The notes: generated by a model not told the origin, from the sequence alone. 22,767 nt of DNA from an uncultured Collinsella sp. (GCA_900542275.1 UQMW01000038.1:1-22767); one strand, 5' to 3'. Shown: positions 15,529 to 22,717, numbered from the stretch's first letter. Made by a program: numbers and translations.

Positions 15529-17250
15529 ATGACCCGAGCAATGTATATGTCTAAGCTCTATGCGCCGACGCTTAAAGAGGATCCGGCGGACGCTGAGCTC
15601 GCCAGCCACCGCCTGCTGCTCCGTGCCGGCATGATCCGCAAGGAGGCCGCCGGTCTGTATTCCTACCTGCCGCTCGCATGGCGCTCGATTCGCAAGATTG
15701 AGAACATCGTGCGCGACGAGATGGACGCCGCCGGCGCCCAGGAGCTTATGATGCCCATTATGGTCGACGCCGAGTTGTGGCGTGAGTCCGGCCGTATCGA
15801 TGCCTATGGCAAGGAGCTTGTGCGCTTTGACGACCGTCATGGTCGCGAGTTCGTGCTGGGCCCCACGCACGAGGAGACCGTCACGGCCCTGGTGCGCAAC
15901 GAGCTGCGCTCCTATAAGCAGCTGCCAGTGAACCTCTATCACATCCAGGATAAGTTCCGCGACGAGTTCCGTCCCCGTTTTGGCCTGATGCGCGGTCGCG
16001 AGTTCATCATGAAGGATGCCTACAGCTTCTCCGCCACGCAGGAGAGCTTGCAGGAGGAGTATGACAAGATGAAGCAGGCCTACGCTAACATTTGCGAGCG
16101 CTGCTACATCAAGGCCTTGCCCGTCGTTGCCGACTCCGGCGAGATCGGTGGCGATACCTCCGTCGAGTACATGGCTTTGGCCGACGCCGGCGAGGCTTCT
16201 CTCGTCTATTGCGATGACTGCGGTTTTGCCGCCGATGATGAGGCTGCAAGCACCAAGGTCGTCGTGACTGAGGGTCCCGGTGACGGTACGCTTACCAAGG
16301 TCGAGACTCCGGGCATGGGCACCATTGAGGCCGTTGCTAAGTTCTTTGGGTTCCCCGAGAACGGCACGCGCAAGTCCCTGGCGCTCATCGATGCCGAGGG
16401 CAAGCCTGTCGTGGCCATCGTCCCGGGCGATCATGAGCTCAACGACTGCAAGGCCGAGCATGTCTTTGGCAAGGGTTATCGCATGATGACGGACGAGGAG
16501 CTTCAGACCTACGGTCTGCACAAGGGCTTTATCGGACCGGTTAACTTGCCCGAGGGCATCCGTCTGGTGTGCGACGAGAGCCTGCGCGAGTCCAAGCAGT
16601 GGGCCTGCGGTGCCAACGAGGTCGATTATCACTTTACCGGTGCCTGCCCCGAGCGCGACTTTACCGTCGATGAGTGGGCAGATCTGGTCACCGTCGTTGC
16701 CGGCGATCCCTGCCCGCACTGCGGCAAGCCGCTCTCTGCTGCTCGCGGCATCGAGGTCTCGCAGGTCTTCCAGCTGGGTACCAAGTATTCCGAGGCCATG
16801 GGCGCCACCTTTATGGACGAGGACGGCAAGGAGAAGCCGCTTATCATGGGTTGCTACGGCGTGGGCGTGTCCCGCTCGCTTGCTGCCGTCGTGGAGCAGC
16901 ACAACGACGAGCACGGTATCGTCTGGCCGGTTTCCGTTGCCCCGTACGAGGTCGCTGTGATTCCGCTCGATCCCAAGAAGGAGGAGTGCGCAACCGTCTG
17001 CGACCAAATCGTCGAGGGCTTGTGCGCCGAGGGTATCGAGGTCGTCGTCGACGACCGTGACGAGCGTCCCGGCTTTAAGTTTGCCGATAACGACCTTATG
17101 GGATTCCCGTATCAGGTGGTGCTTGGCAAGCGTGGCCTTAAGAATGGCACCGTTGAGCTCAAGGACCGTGCCACGGGCGAGCGCGAGGACGTGGCGATTG
17201 ACGAGGTCGTCGCCAAGGTTGCCGAGCTTGTTAAGGCGGCCCGCCGTTAA
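15529..17250 (+). CDS. proS: Prolyl-tRNA synthetase (bacterial type, with editing domain)
   Basis: ProRS charges tRNA-Pro, and its inserted domain clears Ala-tRNA-Pro. The 573-residue protein is a class II synthetase of the long bacterial form: motif 1 region (about 35-80), GPTHEE (111-116), motif 2 FRDEFRPRFGLMRGREF (143-159), an INS editing domain (about 225-405), motif 3 GCYGVGVSRS (441-450) and a C-terminal anticodon-binding domain (about 465-570). CDDC (228-231) and CPHC (395-398) flank the insert and could bind zinc together; this is my inference. ATG 15529 immediately follows the ispG stop, with GAGGAG (15517-15522) 6 nt upstream. It closes the operon before a strong terminator. In Bacillus proS also follows the S2P gene. 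Confidence 0.97.
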   Translation: MTRAMYMSKLYAPTLKEDPADAELASHRLLLRAGMIRKEAAGLYSYLPLAWRSIRKIENIVRDEMDAAGAQELMMPIMVDAELWRESGRIDAYGKELVRFDDRHGREFVLGPTHEETVTALVRNELRSYKQLPVNLYHIQDKFRDEFRPRFGLMRGREFIMKDAYSFSATQESLQEEYDKMKQAYANICERCYIKALPVVADSGEIGGDTSVEYMALADAGEASLVYCDDCGFAADDEAASTKVVVTEGPGDGTLTKVETPGMGTIEAVAKFFGFPENGTRKSLALIDAEGKPVVAIVPGDHELNDCKAEHVFGKGYRMMTDEELQTYGLHKGFIGPVNLPEGIRLVCDESLRESKQWACGANEVDYHFTGACPERDFTVDEWADLVTVVAGDPCPHCGKPLSAARGIEVSQVFQLGTKYSEAMGATFMDEDGKEKPLIMGCYGVGVSRSLAAVVEQHNDEHGIVWPVSVAPYEVAVIPLDPKKEECATVCDQIVEGLCAEGIEVVVDDRDERPGFKFADNDLMGFPYQVVLGKRGLKNGTVELKDRATGEREDVAIDEVVAKVAELVKAARR

Positions 17251-17281
17251 TCGACGTTTCTGCTATTAGATGTAATTGCGG

Positions 17282-17329
17282 GACTGCTCCGTATCTCTCT
17301 TAGGAAGAGATGCGGAGCAGTCTATTTTG
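17282..17329 (+). terminator. Rho-independent terminator of the pyrH-proS operon
   Basis: A 17-pair stem (17282-17298 with 17306-17322, one G-T pair) with a 7-nt loop is followed by TATTTTG. It lies 31 nt after the proS stop. Confidence 0.88.
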
Positions 17330-17356
17330 TTGCGTGAATAAACTCGATGGGTAAAG

Positions 17357-17392
17357 GAAAACCCCACAGCCCATATGAGCTGCGGGGTTTTC
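17357..17392 (-). terminator. Terminator of the minus-strand kinase gene
   Basis: A 14-pair stem with one mismatch (17357-17370 with 17379-17392) has A-runs and T-runs at its base. Read on the minus strand it is followed by a T-rich sequence and lies 35 nt after the kinase stop codon. The symmetry would also let it act on transcripts coming from proS. Confidence 0.8.
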
Positions 17393-17426
17393 TTGTGCCT
17401 CCGATGCGAAATAAATCGCTCAGATA

Positions 17427-18191
17427 TTACTGATAATCGACGACGTCGATCCAGTTCTTCAGGAACTCATCGTTCACGTTGCGCTTACGAGCGAGCTCGG
17501 AAGCGGCGACGATGCTCGTCCACTGACGCACGACCTGCATGGGCATGTCGGCGCGGTCGCAGTAGAGCTCCAGGTAGGCCTCGGCCTGATCCTTGCTGTT
17601 GAGGGCGAAGAGCAGGTAGGTGGTGGCAACGTCGGCAGCAGGGGAGCCCTGGGTGGCGTGTGCCCAGTCGCACACATAGAGCTGGCCGTCGTCGCCGACG
17701 ATGACGTTGGAGGGGTTGAAGTCGCCGTGGCAGACCTTGAACTCCTTGGTCATGCCGTCCAGACGCTCCTGAAGGTTGTAGCGCGTGGTGGCATTGAGCT
17801 GATCAAGGCTGTCGATCATGCGGGCGAACTTGTCGCGCTGACGGTTGAGCAGCGGGGAGGTGTAGCCGTGGATCTCGATTTGGAGGTCGACGAACATCTC
17901 GAGATACTCACCAAAGCGCTGGGGCTCGGCAGTCATCTTCTCGGCAAGGGTGGTGCCCGGAACCTTCTCGGTCACGAGCGCCCAGCCGTTGGCGTTCTCG
18001 AGCTGGGAAACCTCGAGAGCCTTGGGGCTGCGGATGCCGCACTCATTGATGCGGGCAAGATTCAAAGCCTCGTTGAACACGTCGGAGACAGGCTTGGTCT
18101 CGTTAAAGACCTTGACAATCTTGTCGCCCAGGTCGTAAACGACCTTGTTGCCACGGCGGACGAGCTCGGTCTTGGAATCGGGTAGCAGCAT
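17427..18191 (-). CDS. APH/choline-kinase-fold phosphotransferase of unknown substrate
   Basis: The 254-residue protein has the aminoglycoside phosphotransferase kinase fold. The nucleotide lobe contains KIVKVF (likely ATP-binding K27). The catalytic loop is CHGDFNPSN with base D157 and N162, and the metal-binding motif is CDWAHA with D175. It is shorter than most APH enzymes (about 260-300), and the substrate-binding helices give no clue to specificity. Drug resistance should not be inferred; choline, thiamine, sugar or amino-sugar phosphorylation are all possible. ATG at 18191 has AAAGGA 7 nt upstream on the minus strand. The gene lies 88 nt downstream of adhE in the same direction, separated by a strong hairpin. 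No clear promoter of its own is visible, so partial read-through from adhE is likely. Confidence 0.8.
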   Translation of the reverse strand: MLLPDSKTELVRRGNKVVYDLGDKIVKVFNETKPVSDVFNEALNLARINECGIRSPKALEVSQLENANGWALVTEKVPGTTLAEKMTAEPQRFGEYLEMFVDLQIEIHGYTSPLLNRQRDKFARMIDSLDQLNATTRYNLQERLDGMTKEFKVCHGDFNPSNVIVGDDGQLYVCDWAHATQGSPAADVATTYLLFALNSKDQAEAYLELYCDRADMPMQVVRQWTSIVAASELARKRNVNDEFLKNWIDVVDYQ

Positions 18192-18223
18192 GGTTGCATC
18201 CTTTCAACGATGCGATAGAAGCG

Positions 18224-18262
18224 ACGGCGGGGGTGTGTGAAACACCCGTGCACCCCCGCCGT
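18224..18262 (-). terminator. Strong intercistronic hairpin between adhE and the kinase gene
   Basis: A perfect 12-bp GC-rich stem (18224-18235 with 18251-18262) encloses a 15-nt loop. On the minus strand no U-run follows (CGCTTCTATC), so it may be a weak terminator, or an mRNA 3'-end stabiliser letting adhE be expressed above the downstream kinase. Confidence 0.55.
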
Positions 18263-18279
18263 TAAAAACCGTGCTAAAA

Positions 18280-20928
18280 CTAGCAGACGGCGTAGTCCTG
18301 AGGCTCGCGGCCGTAGTAGGCGTCCAGGTAGAGCTCCTTGATCTCGCTCATGAGCGGGTAGCGCGGGTTAGCGCCGGTGCACTGGTCGTTGAATGCCTGC
18401 TCGGTCATCTCGTCGAGGGTGTCGAGGAAGTACTGCTCGTCAACACCGTAGTCGGCGATGGTCTTCTTGACACCGATGAAGTCCTTGAGCTCCTCGAGCT
18501 TCGTGATGAAGTTCTCGAAGACCTCCTTGTCGTCCTTGCCCTCGATGCCGCAGTACTTGGCCATCTCGGCGTAGTTGTGCAGCGCGTTGGGGTAAGGATA
18601 CTGGGAGAACGTGCCCATCTTGACGGGAGCCTCGGCGGCGTTGTAGCGCATAACGCGGGTCAGGATGACGGCGTTGGCGAGGCCGTGGGGCAGGTGATGG
18701 AAGGCGCCGAGCTTGTGAGCCATGGAGTGGTTGAGGCCCAGGAAGGCGTTGGCGAAGGCCATACCGGCCATGCAGGAGGCGTTGTGCATCTCCTCGCGGG
18801 CATGCGGGTCCTTGGCGCCGTTCGTGAAGCTGGAGGGCAGGTTCACGAAGACGAGCTTAGCAGCGCGCTCGGAGAGGCCCTTGGTGTAGTCGGAAGCCAT
18901 GATGGAGACATAGGACTCGATGGCGTGGGTCATGACGTCGATGCCGGAGGCAGCGGTCAGGCCGCGCGGGGCGGTCATGCAGTTGTCGGCGTCGACGATA
19001 GCCATGTTGGGGAGCAGCGCGTAGTCGGCGAGCGGCCACTTGATGCCAGTCTCCTTGTCGGTGATGATGGCGAACGGCGTGCACTCGGAGCCGGTACCCG
19101 AAGAGGTCGGGACGGCGACGAAGTAGGCCTTCTTGCCCATCTCGGGGAAAGTGAAGATACGCTTGCGGATGTCCATGAAGTCCATGGCCATGTCCTCAAA
19201 CTTGCACTCGGGGTGCTCGTACATCATCCACATGATCTTGCCGGCGTCCATAGCGGAGCCACCGCCGACGGCGATGATCACGTCAGGCTCAAAGAGAGCC
19301 ATCTGCTTGGCGCCGCGACGTGCGCACTGCAGCGACGGATCGGGCTCGACGTCGTAGAAGCAGTCGTGGGCGATGCCCATCTCGTCGAGCTTGGCCTCGA
19401 TGGCGCGGGTGTTGCCATTCTTGAAGAGGAACTGGTCGGTGACGATGAAGGCGCGCTTCTTGCCCATGACGGTACCGAGCTCGTCGAGGGCGACGGGCGT
19501 GGAACCCTTCTTGAAGTAGACCTTCTCGGGAGCGCGGAACCACAGCATGTTCTCGCGGCGCTCGGCCACAGTCTTAACGTTGATCAAGTGCTTCACCCCA
19601 ACGTTCTCGGAGACGGAGTTGCCGCCCCAGGAGCCGCAGCCCAGGGTCAGAGACGGCTTCATGCCAAAGTTGTACAGGTCACCGATGCCGCCGTGCGAGG
19701 ACGGGGTGTTGATGACGATACGGCAGGCCTTCATGACGTGCTCGAACAGGCTGATCTTCTCGGCCTGGGCGGGGTGCACGTACAGAGAGGCGGTGTGGCC
19801 CGGGCCACCGGCGAGCACCAGGTGCTCGGCCTTGTCGACTGCCTCCTGGAAGTCCTTGGCGTGGTACATGGCCAGGACCGGGGAGAGCTTCTCGTGGGAG
19901 AACTCCTCCTTGGCGGGGTCGGTGGAGGTGACCTCGGCGATCAGGATCTTGGTCTTGGCGGGAACCTCGATGCCTGCGAGCTCGGCGATCTTGGCGGCAG
20001 CCATGCCGGGGATGCGGTGGTCGAGAGCGCCGTTCTTGAACATGGCGGCACGCAGAGCCTCCATCTCGGCACCCTGCTTGACGAAGTAGCAGCCGCGCTT
20101 CTGGAACTCGGCCTTAACCTGGTCATAGATGGTGTCGATGACGGTCACGGACTGCTCGGAAGCGCAGATCATGCCGTTGTCGAAGGTCTTGGAGTGGATG
20201 ATGGAGTTGACGGCGAGCAGCACGTCGGCGGTGTCGTCGATGACGACCGGGGTGTTACCGGCGCCAACGCCCAGGGCGGGCTTGCCCGAGGAGTAGGCGG
20301 CCTTGACCATGCCCGGGCCACCGGTGGCGAGGATGATGTCGACGTCGCGCATGACCATGTTGGTCAGCTCGATGGAGGGGACATCGACCCAGCCGATGAT
20401 GCCCTCGGGGGCACCGGCCTTGACGGCGGCGTCAAGCACGAGCTTAGCGGCGGCGATGGTGCACTTGGCGGCAGCCGGGTGCGGGGAGATGATGATGGCG
20501 TTGCGGGTCTTCAGGCTGATCAGCGTCTTGAAGATCGCAGTGGAGGTGGGGTTGGTCGTCGGGATGACGGCGCCCACGATGCCGATGGGCTCGGCGATCT
20601 TGGTGATGCCGTAGGCCTCGTCGCGCTCCAGGACACCACAGGTCTTGGTGTTCTTGTAAGCGTTGTAGATGTACTCTGCGGCGTAGTGGTTCTTGATGAC
20701 CTTGTCCTCAAGAACGCCGCGGCCGGTCTCCTCGATGGCCATCTTCGCCAACGGGATACGAGCCTTGTTGGCGGCCATGGCGGCCTCATAGAAGATCTTG
20801 TCGACCTGCTCCTGCGTGTACGTAGCAAAAAGCGCCTGGGCCTCTCGCATCTGAGCGAGCTTAGCCTCAAGCGCCTCTACGTTGTCCACAATTGCGGGAG
20901 TAGTGTTTTCCGGTGACTTTTTCACCAT
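18280..20928 (-). CDS. adhE: Bifunctional acetaldehyde-CoA / alcohol dehydrogenase
   Basis: AdhE reduces acetyl-CoA to acetaldehyde and then ethanol, reoxidising two NADH during fermentation; the enzyme forms filaments called spirosomes. The 882-residue protein joins two domains. The aldehyde dehydrogenase half (about 1-440) has catalytic C255 in GMICASEQS. The iron alcohol dehydrogenase half (about 460-870) has GGGSAMDAGK (555-564) and iron ligands D664, H668, H734 and H748 (GIDVMTHAIE, NHSMAH, HLPHGL). The length is typical. ATG at 20928 has AAGGAG 7 nt upstream on the minus strand. Codon bias is as strong as in rpsB and tsf, implying abundant expression. Two LacI-family-like palindromes lie 93-122 bp upstream of the start codon. 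Confidence 0.98.
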   Translation of the reverse strand: MVKKSPENTTPAIVDNVEALEAKLAQMREAQALFATYTQEQVDKIFYEAAMAANKARIPLAKMAIEETGRGVLEDKVIKNHYAAEYIYNAYKNTKTCGVLERDEAYGITKIAEPIGIVGAVIPTTNPTSTAIFKTLISLKTRNAIIISPHPAAAKCTIAAAKLVLDAAVKAGAPEGIIGWVDVPSIELTNMVMRDVDIILATGGPGMVKAAYSSGKPALGVGAGNTPVVIDDTADVLLAVNSIIHSKTFDNGMICASEQSVTVIDTIYDQVKAEFQKRGCYFVKQGAEMEALRAAMFKNGALDHRIPGMAAAKIAELAGIEVPAKTKILIAEVTSTDPAKEEFSHEKLSPVLAMYHAKDFQEAVDKAEHLVLAGGPGHTASLYVHPAQAEKISLFEHVMKACRIVINTPSSHGGIGDLYNFGMKPSLTLGCGSWGGNSVSENVGVKHLINVKTVAERRENMLWFRAPEKVYFKKGSTPVALDELGTVMGKKRAFIVTDQFLFKNGNTRAIEAKLDEMGIAHDCFYDVEPDPSLQCARRGAKQMALFEPDVIIAVGGGSAMDAGKIMWMMYEHPECKFEDMAMDFMDIRKRIFTFPEMGKKAYFVAVPTSSGTGSECTPFAIITDKETGIKWPLADYALLPNMAIVDADNCMTAPRGLTAASGIDVMTHAIESYVSIMASDYTKGLSERAAKLVFVNLPSSFTNGAKDPHAREEMHNASCMAGMAFANAFLGLNHSMAHKLGAFHHLPHGLANAVILTRVMRYNAAEAPVKMGTFSQYPYPNALHNYAEMAKYCGIEGKDDKEVFENFITKLEELKDFIGVKKTIADYGVDEQYFLDTLDEMTEQAFNDQCTGANPRYPLMSEIKELYLDAYYGREPQDYAVC

Positions 20929-20968
20929 TTGTGTCTCCTTGCGATCGGAGATTTACCCTACGTCTTGC

Positions 20969-20997
20969 ATGATAGCAAGAAATAATTCGGTAAACGG
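20969..20997 (-). promoter_or_regulatory. Possible adhE promoter
   Basis: On the minus strand TATCAT (20974 to 20969) lies 17 bp after a poor -35, CCGTTT (20997 to 20992), predicting a leader of about 34 nt. An alternative -10 (TAGTAT, plus-strand 21017-21022) would put the palindromes over its -35 region. The sequence alone does not decide. Confidence 0.3.
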
Positions 20998-21020
20998 TAA
21001 GATTCCCGTAAAAGGCATAC

Positions 21021-21050
21021 TAAAACGTTTCAATCAACTGAAACGTTTCA
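21021..21050. promoter_or_regulatory. Two operator-like palindromes upstream of adhE
   Basis: TGAAACGTTTCA (21039-21050) is a perfect 12-bp palindrome. TAAAACGTTTCA (21021-21032) is a second copy with one mismatch to symmetry, centred 18 bp away. This matches the classic LacI-family operator with a central CG, and is the same core as E. coli Cra (FruR) sites. Control by a LacI/GalR-type carbon-flux regulator is inference. Confidence 0.55.
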
Positions 21051-21079
21051 ACTATAAGTATCTGCCTATTGCATTGCCC

Positions 21080-21132
21080 CGCTCATTGGGGACAGACTTA
21101 CATGAGTGGTTTCACTCATTTGGGACAGACAT
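21080..21132 (+). repeat. Left REP-like unit
   Basis: The unit at 21080-21108 has CTCAT/ATGAG ends around TGGGGACAGACTTAC. A partial second copy, CACTCATTTGGGACAGACAT, follows at 21113-21132. ATGAGTG (21102-21108) and CACTCAT (21113-21119) form a 7-bp hairpin with a GTTT loop. Confidence 0.75.
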
Positions 21133-21260
21133 CGATTTGCGATTTTGTCGTTTTGGGCCTGTTTTTGTCGCTGATTGGATATAAATAGGTCACAGGCTCA
21201 GCATTTCGCGTTCCTTCTCTCCTTTTAGGTGTTGCCTGTACAGCTTTGAAAGGAGAGACC

Positions 21261-22037
21261 ATGCCCCGATGCGCCCGCGAAATTTCGCTCACCGGCTATT
21301 ACCACGTCTTTGACCGCGGTAACTCCAAACAGATCATTTTTGAAGATGATTCCGACCGCTATCGTTTCCTATCGGACATATCGGACAGGTTTGCGTGCCA
21401 TGACGTGGCGGTGTTGGCCTGGTGTCTTATGGACAACCACTTCCATTTGATGGTTGATGACCCATATGACAACCTTTCAAAGGCAATGCAGTGCGCGCTG
21501 ACGGCGTATGCCAAGTATTTCAATGGGAAAACGGGAAGAACGGGCCATCTGTTTGACAATCGCTATTCGCGGGTCGCGGTTGAGTCGGACACGCAGGCAG
21601 TGCAGCTGCTCGACTATATTCATCTCAATCCCGTGAAGGGTGCGCTTGACTCGCTCGAGGCGTACCGCTGGTCAAGCTATAAGGCGTATCAGCTGGGCTA
21701 TGATCCCTTTGACATCTGTGATGCGGCCCCTATGCTTGATGTTGTCGGAGGCTCCCGTCGCTATTGCGAGCATCTCAAGAAAGTTGCCGGGCGCATCTGG
21801 TCAGTGGAGGTTCTTCCGCGCCGGCGGATCCCCGATGAGGAGGCCCTTTTCGTTGCGCGCGAAGTCCTGACGAGCATAGATCCTGCGTTGCTCAAGGCCC
21901 TGCCACGCCCCGAACGCGATGCCTGCCTGCTGAGGCTCAGGCGGGCACATCTCACGGTCAAGCAAATTGCCCGTATCACCGGTATCGGCGCCACAAGCGT
22001 GACCAAGGCTACTGCAGGCTGGAAGGATACAGCGTGA
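21261..22037 (+). CDS. REP-associated tyrosine transposase (Y1_Tnp/TnpA_REP, RAYT)
   Basis: RAYT proteins are HUH-type single-strand nucleases related to IS200/IS605 TnpA. The 258-residue protein has the N-terminal GYYHVFDRGNSKQIIF block, the metal-binding HUH triad as H60-F61-H62 (DNHFHLMV), a candidate nucleophile tyrosine at 83 or 86 (LTAYAKYFN), the GHLFDNRYSR segment, and the conserved DYIHLNPVKG and YRWSSY motifs. Residues about 230-250 (LTVKQIARITGIGATSVTKA) form a helix-turn-helix, probably for REP recognition. ATG 21261 has AAAGGAGAG (21249-21257) 3 nt upstream. The core appears intact, so the protein could be active. The gene is somewhat less GC-biased at third positions than its neighbours, consistent with transfer. 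Confidence 0.9.
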   Translation: MPRCAREISLTGYYHVFDRGNSKQIIFEDDSDRYRFLSDISDRFACHDVAVLAWCLMDNHFHLMVDDPYDNLSKAMQCALTAYAKYFNGKTGRTGHLFDNRYSRVAVESDTQAVQLLDYIHLNPVKGALDSLEAYRWSSYKAYQLGYDPFDICDAAPMLDVVGGSRRYCEHLKKVAGRIWSVEVLPRRRIPDEEALFVAREVLTSIDPALLKALPRPERDACLLRLRRAHLTVKQIARITGIGATSVTKATAGWKDTA

Positions 22038-22078
22038 GATAGGGGCCGGAGCCGATCGGGACGCCGCATGCGTGCGTC

Positions 22079-22131
22079 ATGTCTGTCCCCAATGCGTGAA
22101 AACACTCATCTAAGTGTGTCTCCAATGAGTG
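22079..22131 (-). repeat. Right REP-like unit, inverted relative to the left one
   Basis: Read on the minus strand this reproduces the left unit in the same order: a 29-nt repeat (22131 to 22103), a TTTT spacer and a 20-nt partial repeat (22098 to 22079). The partial repeats share 18 of 20 bases. Substitutions show the arms have drifted. Confidence 0.7.
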
Positions 22132-22149
22132 GGGCTATGATCCCTTTGA
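22132..22149 (+). repeat. 18-nt direct duplicate of transposase-gene sequence
   Basis: GGGCTATGATCCCTTTGA here is identical to 21695-21712 inside the transposase gene, where it encodes part of LGYDPFD. It lies between two REP-like repeats. An exact 18-nt match is unlikely by chance in a window this size, so it is probably a remnant of a deleted second element copy. Confidence 0.75.
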
Positions 22150-22159
22150 AAAGTGCAAA

Positions 22160-22188
22160 CACTCATGTAAGTCTGTCCCCAATGAGTG
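22160..22188 (-). repeat. Third full REP-like repeat
   Basis: Its reverse complement matches the left unit 21080-21108 at 28 of 29 positions, and it matches 22103-22131 at 26 of 29. It has perfect 7-bp inverted ends (CACTCAT/ATGAGTG) and abuts the rpmB terminator. Confidence 0.75.
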
Positions 22189-22190
22189 CA

Positions 22191-22221
22191 AAAGGCGCCC
22201 TCCTTAGGGGAGGGCGCCTTT
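22191..22221 (-). terminator. Rho-independent terminator of rpmB
   Basis: A perfect 13-bp stem (22191-22203 with 22209-22221) has a 5-nt loop. On the minus strand it runs into TTTT at the edge of the neighbouring REP repeat. It ends rpmB transcripts and could also stop read-through from the transposase gene. Confidence 0.85.
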
Positions 22222-22289
22222 GGTAAGTTCTATGTGAACGCGATGTCTTTGACCCGGAGAGTCCGAGGTACTTGTTGGTAAGACCTTAT

Positions 22290-22478
22290 TTAGGAGCGCG
22301 CAACCTTGCCAGACTTGAGGCAGGTGGAGCAAACGTTCATCTTGCGACGGTGACCATCGACGACGACGTAGACGCGCTGGATGTTGGGGCGGAACTTACG
22401 GTTGGTGACGCGGTGAGAGTGGCTGATGGAGCGACCGGCAACGGGGTGCTTACCGCAAACTTCGCAAACTTTGGACAT
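22290..22478 (-). CDS. rpmB: Large ribosomal subunit protein bL28 (zinc-ribbon form)
   Basis: This 62-residue 50S protein begins MSKVCEVCGKHPVAG and has the family core SHSHRVTNRKFRPNIQ. Two Cys pairs, C5/C8 and C50/C53, mark the zinc-binding (C+) form; many bacteria swap this for a cysteine-free paralogue under zinc starvation. ATG at 22478 has AAGGAGG 7 nt upstream on the minus strand, so I prefer it to in-frame starts further upstream. It appears monocistronic, with its own promoter and terminator. Confidence 0.97.
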   Translation of the reverse strand: MSKVCEVCGKHPVAGRSISHSHRVTNRKFRPNIQRVYVVVDGHRRKMNVCSTCLKSGKVARS

Positions 22479-22494
22479 AACTGACCCTCCTTGG

Positions 22495-22514
22495 GCGACA
22501 AACGAACATGTCGC
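22495..22514 (-). promoter_or_regulatory. Hairpin in the rpmB 5' UTR
   Basis: GCGACA (22495-22500) pairs with TGTCGC (22509-22514) around an 8-nt loop, between the predicted start site and the ribosome-binding site. It could affect translation or message stability. No known leader family is recognised. Confidence 0.35.
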
Positions 22515-22532
22515 GTTAACAAACAAGCCTGA

Positions 22533-22541
22533 ACTATAGCA
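22533..22541 (-). promoter_or_regulatory. Predicted extended -10 promoter of rpmB
   Basis: On the minus strand TGCTATAGT contains a good -10 hexamer (TATAGT) with an upstream TG. The -35 is poor, which fits an extended -10 promoter. Transcription would start near 22526. Confidence 0.5.
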
Positions 22542-22717
22542 CAGAAGTCACTCCCTGTGCGCAATCTACACAGAGATATTCCTCTTTTGGCGATAGTGCC
22601 CACGCTACGGCCCTGGACGTAGATCCGATTTGCGTGCAGCAGGGGGGATTATGCCAGCTCGCAACAAGGTTTTCAAGCTCGTCCCACAAATATATATAGG
22701 TTTATTGAGCGTACCTT

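Larger units (their letters stand above)
20929..21260. other. Divergent intergenic region between adhE and the transposase gene
   Basis: This gene-free 332-nt stretch holds, from left to right, the adhE ribosome-binding site, an inverted repeat CTTGC/GCAAG (20964-20968 with 20975-20979) over the probable adhE -10 box, two operator-like palindromes (21021-21050), and REP-like repeats (21080-21132). The last part contains T-rich sequence with two similar TTTTGTCG blocks (21143-21150 and near 21163-21170), then the transposase ribosome-binding site (AAAGGAG, from 21249). It is clearly more AT-rich than the flanking genes. Confidence 0.7.
21080..22188 (+). mobile_element. REP-associated tyrosine transposase (RAYT) element with flanking repeats
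   Basis: A Y1/HUH transposase gene is bracketed by REP-like repeats in opposite orientation: a 53-nt left unit (21080-21132) and its imperfect inverted copy on the right (22079-22131), plus one more right-hand repeat (22160-22188). RAYT genes are known to be flanked by REP sequences and to process them as single-stranded hairpins. No target-site duplication was seen, which is expected for this type. It lies between rpmB and adhE, both on the opposite strand. Confidence 0.7.

Noticed and set aside
15211..17007. A 598-codon minus-strand frame opposite ispG and proS
   Set aside because: Antisense shadow with repetitive hydrophobic composition; both sense genes are unmistakable.
17427..18191. 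Antibiotic resistance (aminoglycoside phosphotransferase) assignment
   Set aside because: Only the general kinase fold is visible, and chromosomal APH-fold kinases usually act on metabolites; no substrate evidence.
18271..20916. An 881-codon open frame on the plus strand opposite adhE
   Set aside because: It mirrors adhE almost end to end. Strong codon bias (few codons whose complement is a stop) keeps the opposite strand open, and its translation is Val/Leu/Gly/Asp-rich with no domain.
20929..21060. A Rex (redox sensor) site before adhE
   Set aside because: No TTGTGA-like inverted repeat with the required spacing is present; the palindromes have a LacI-type central CG instead.
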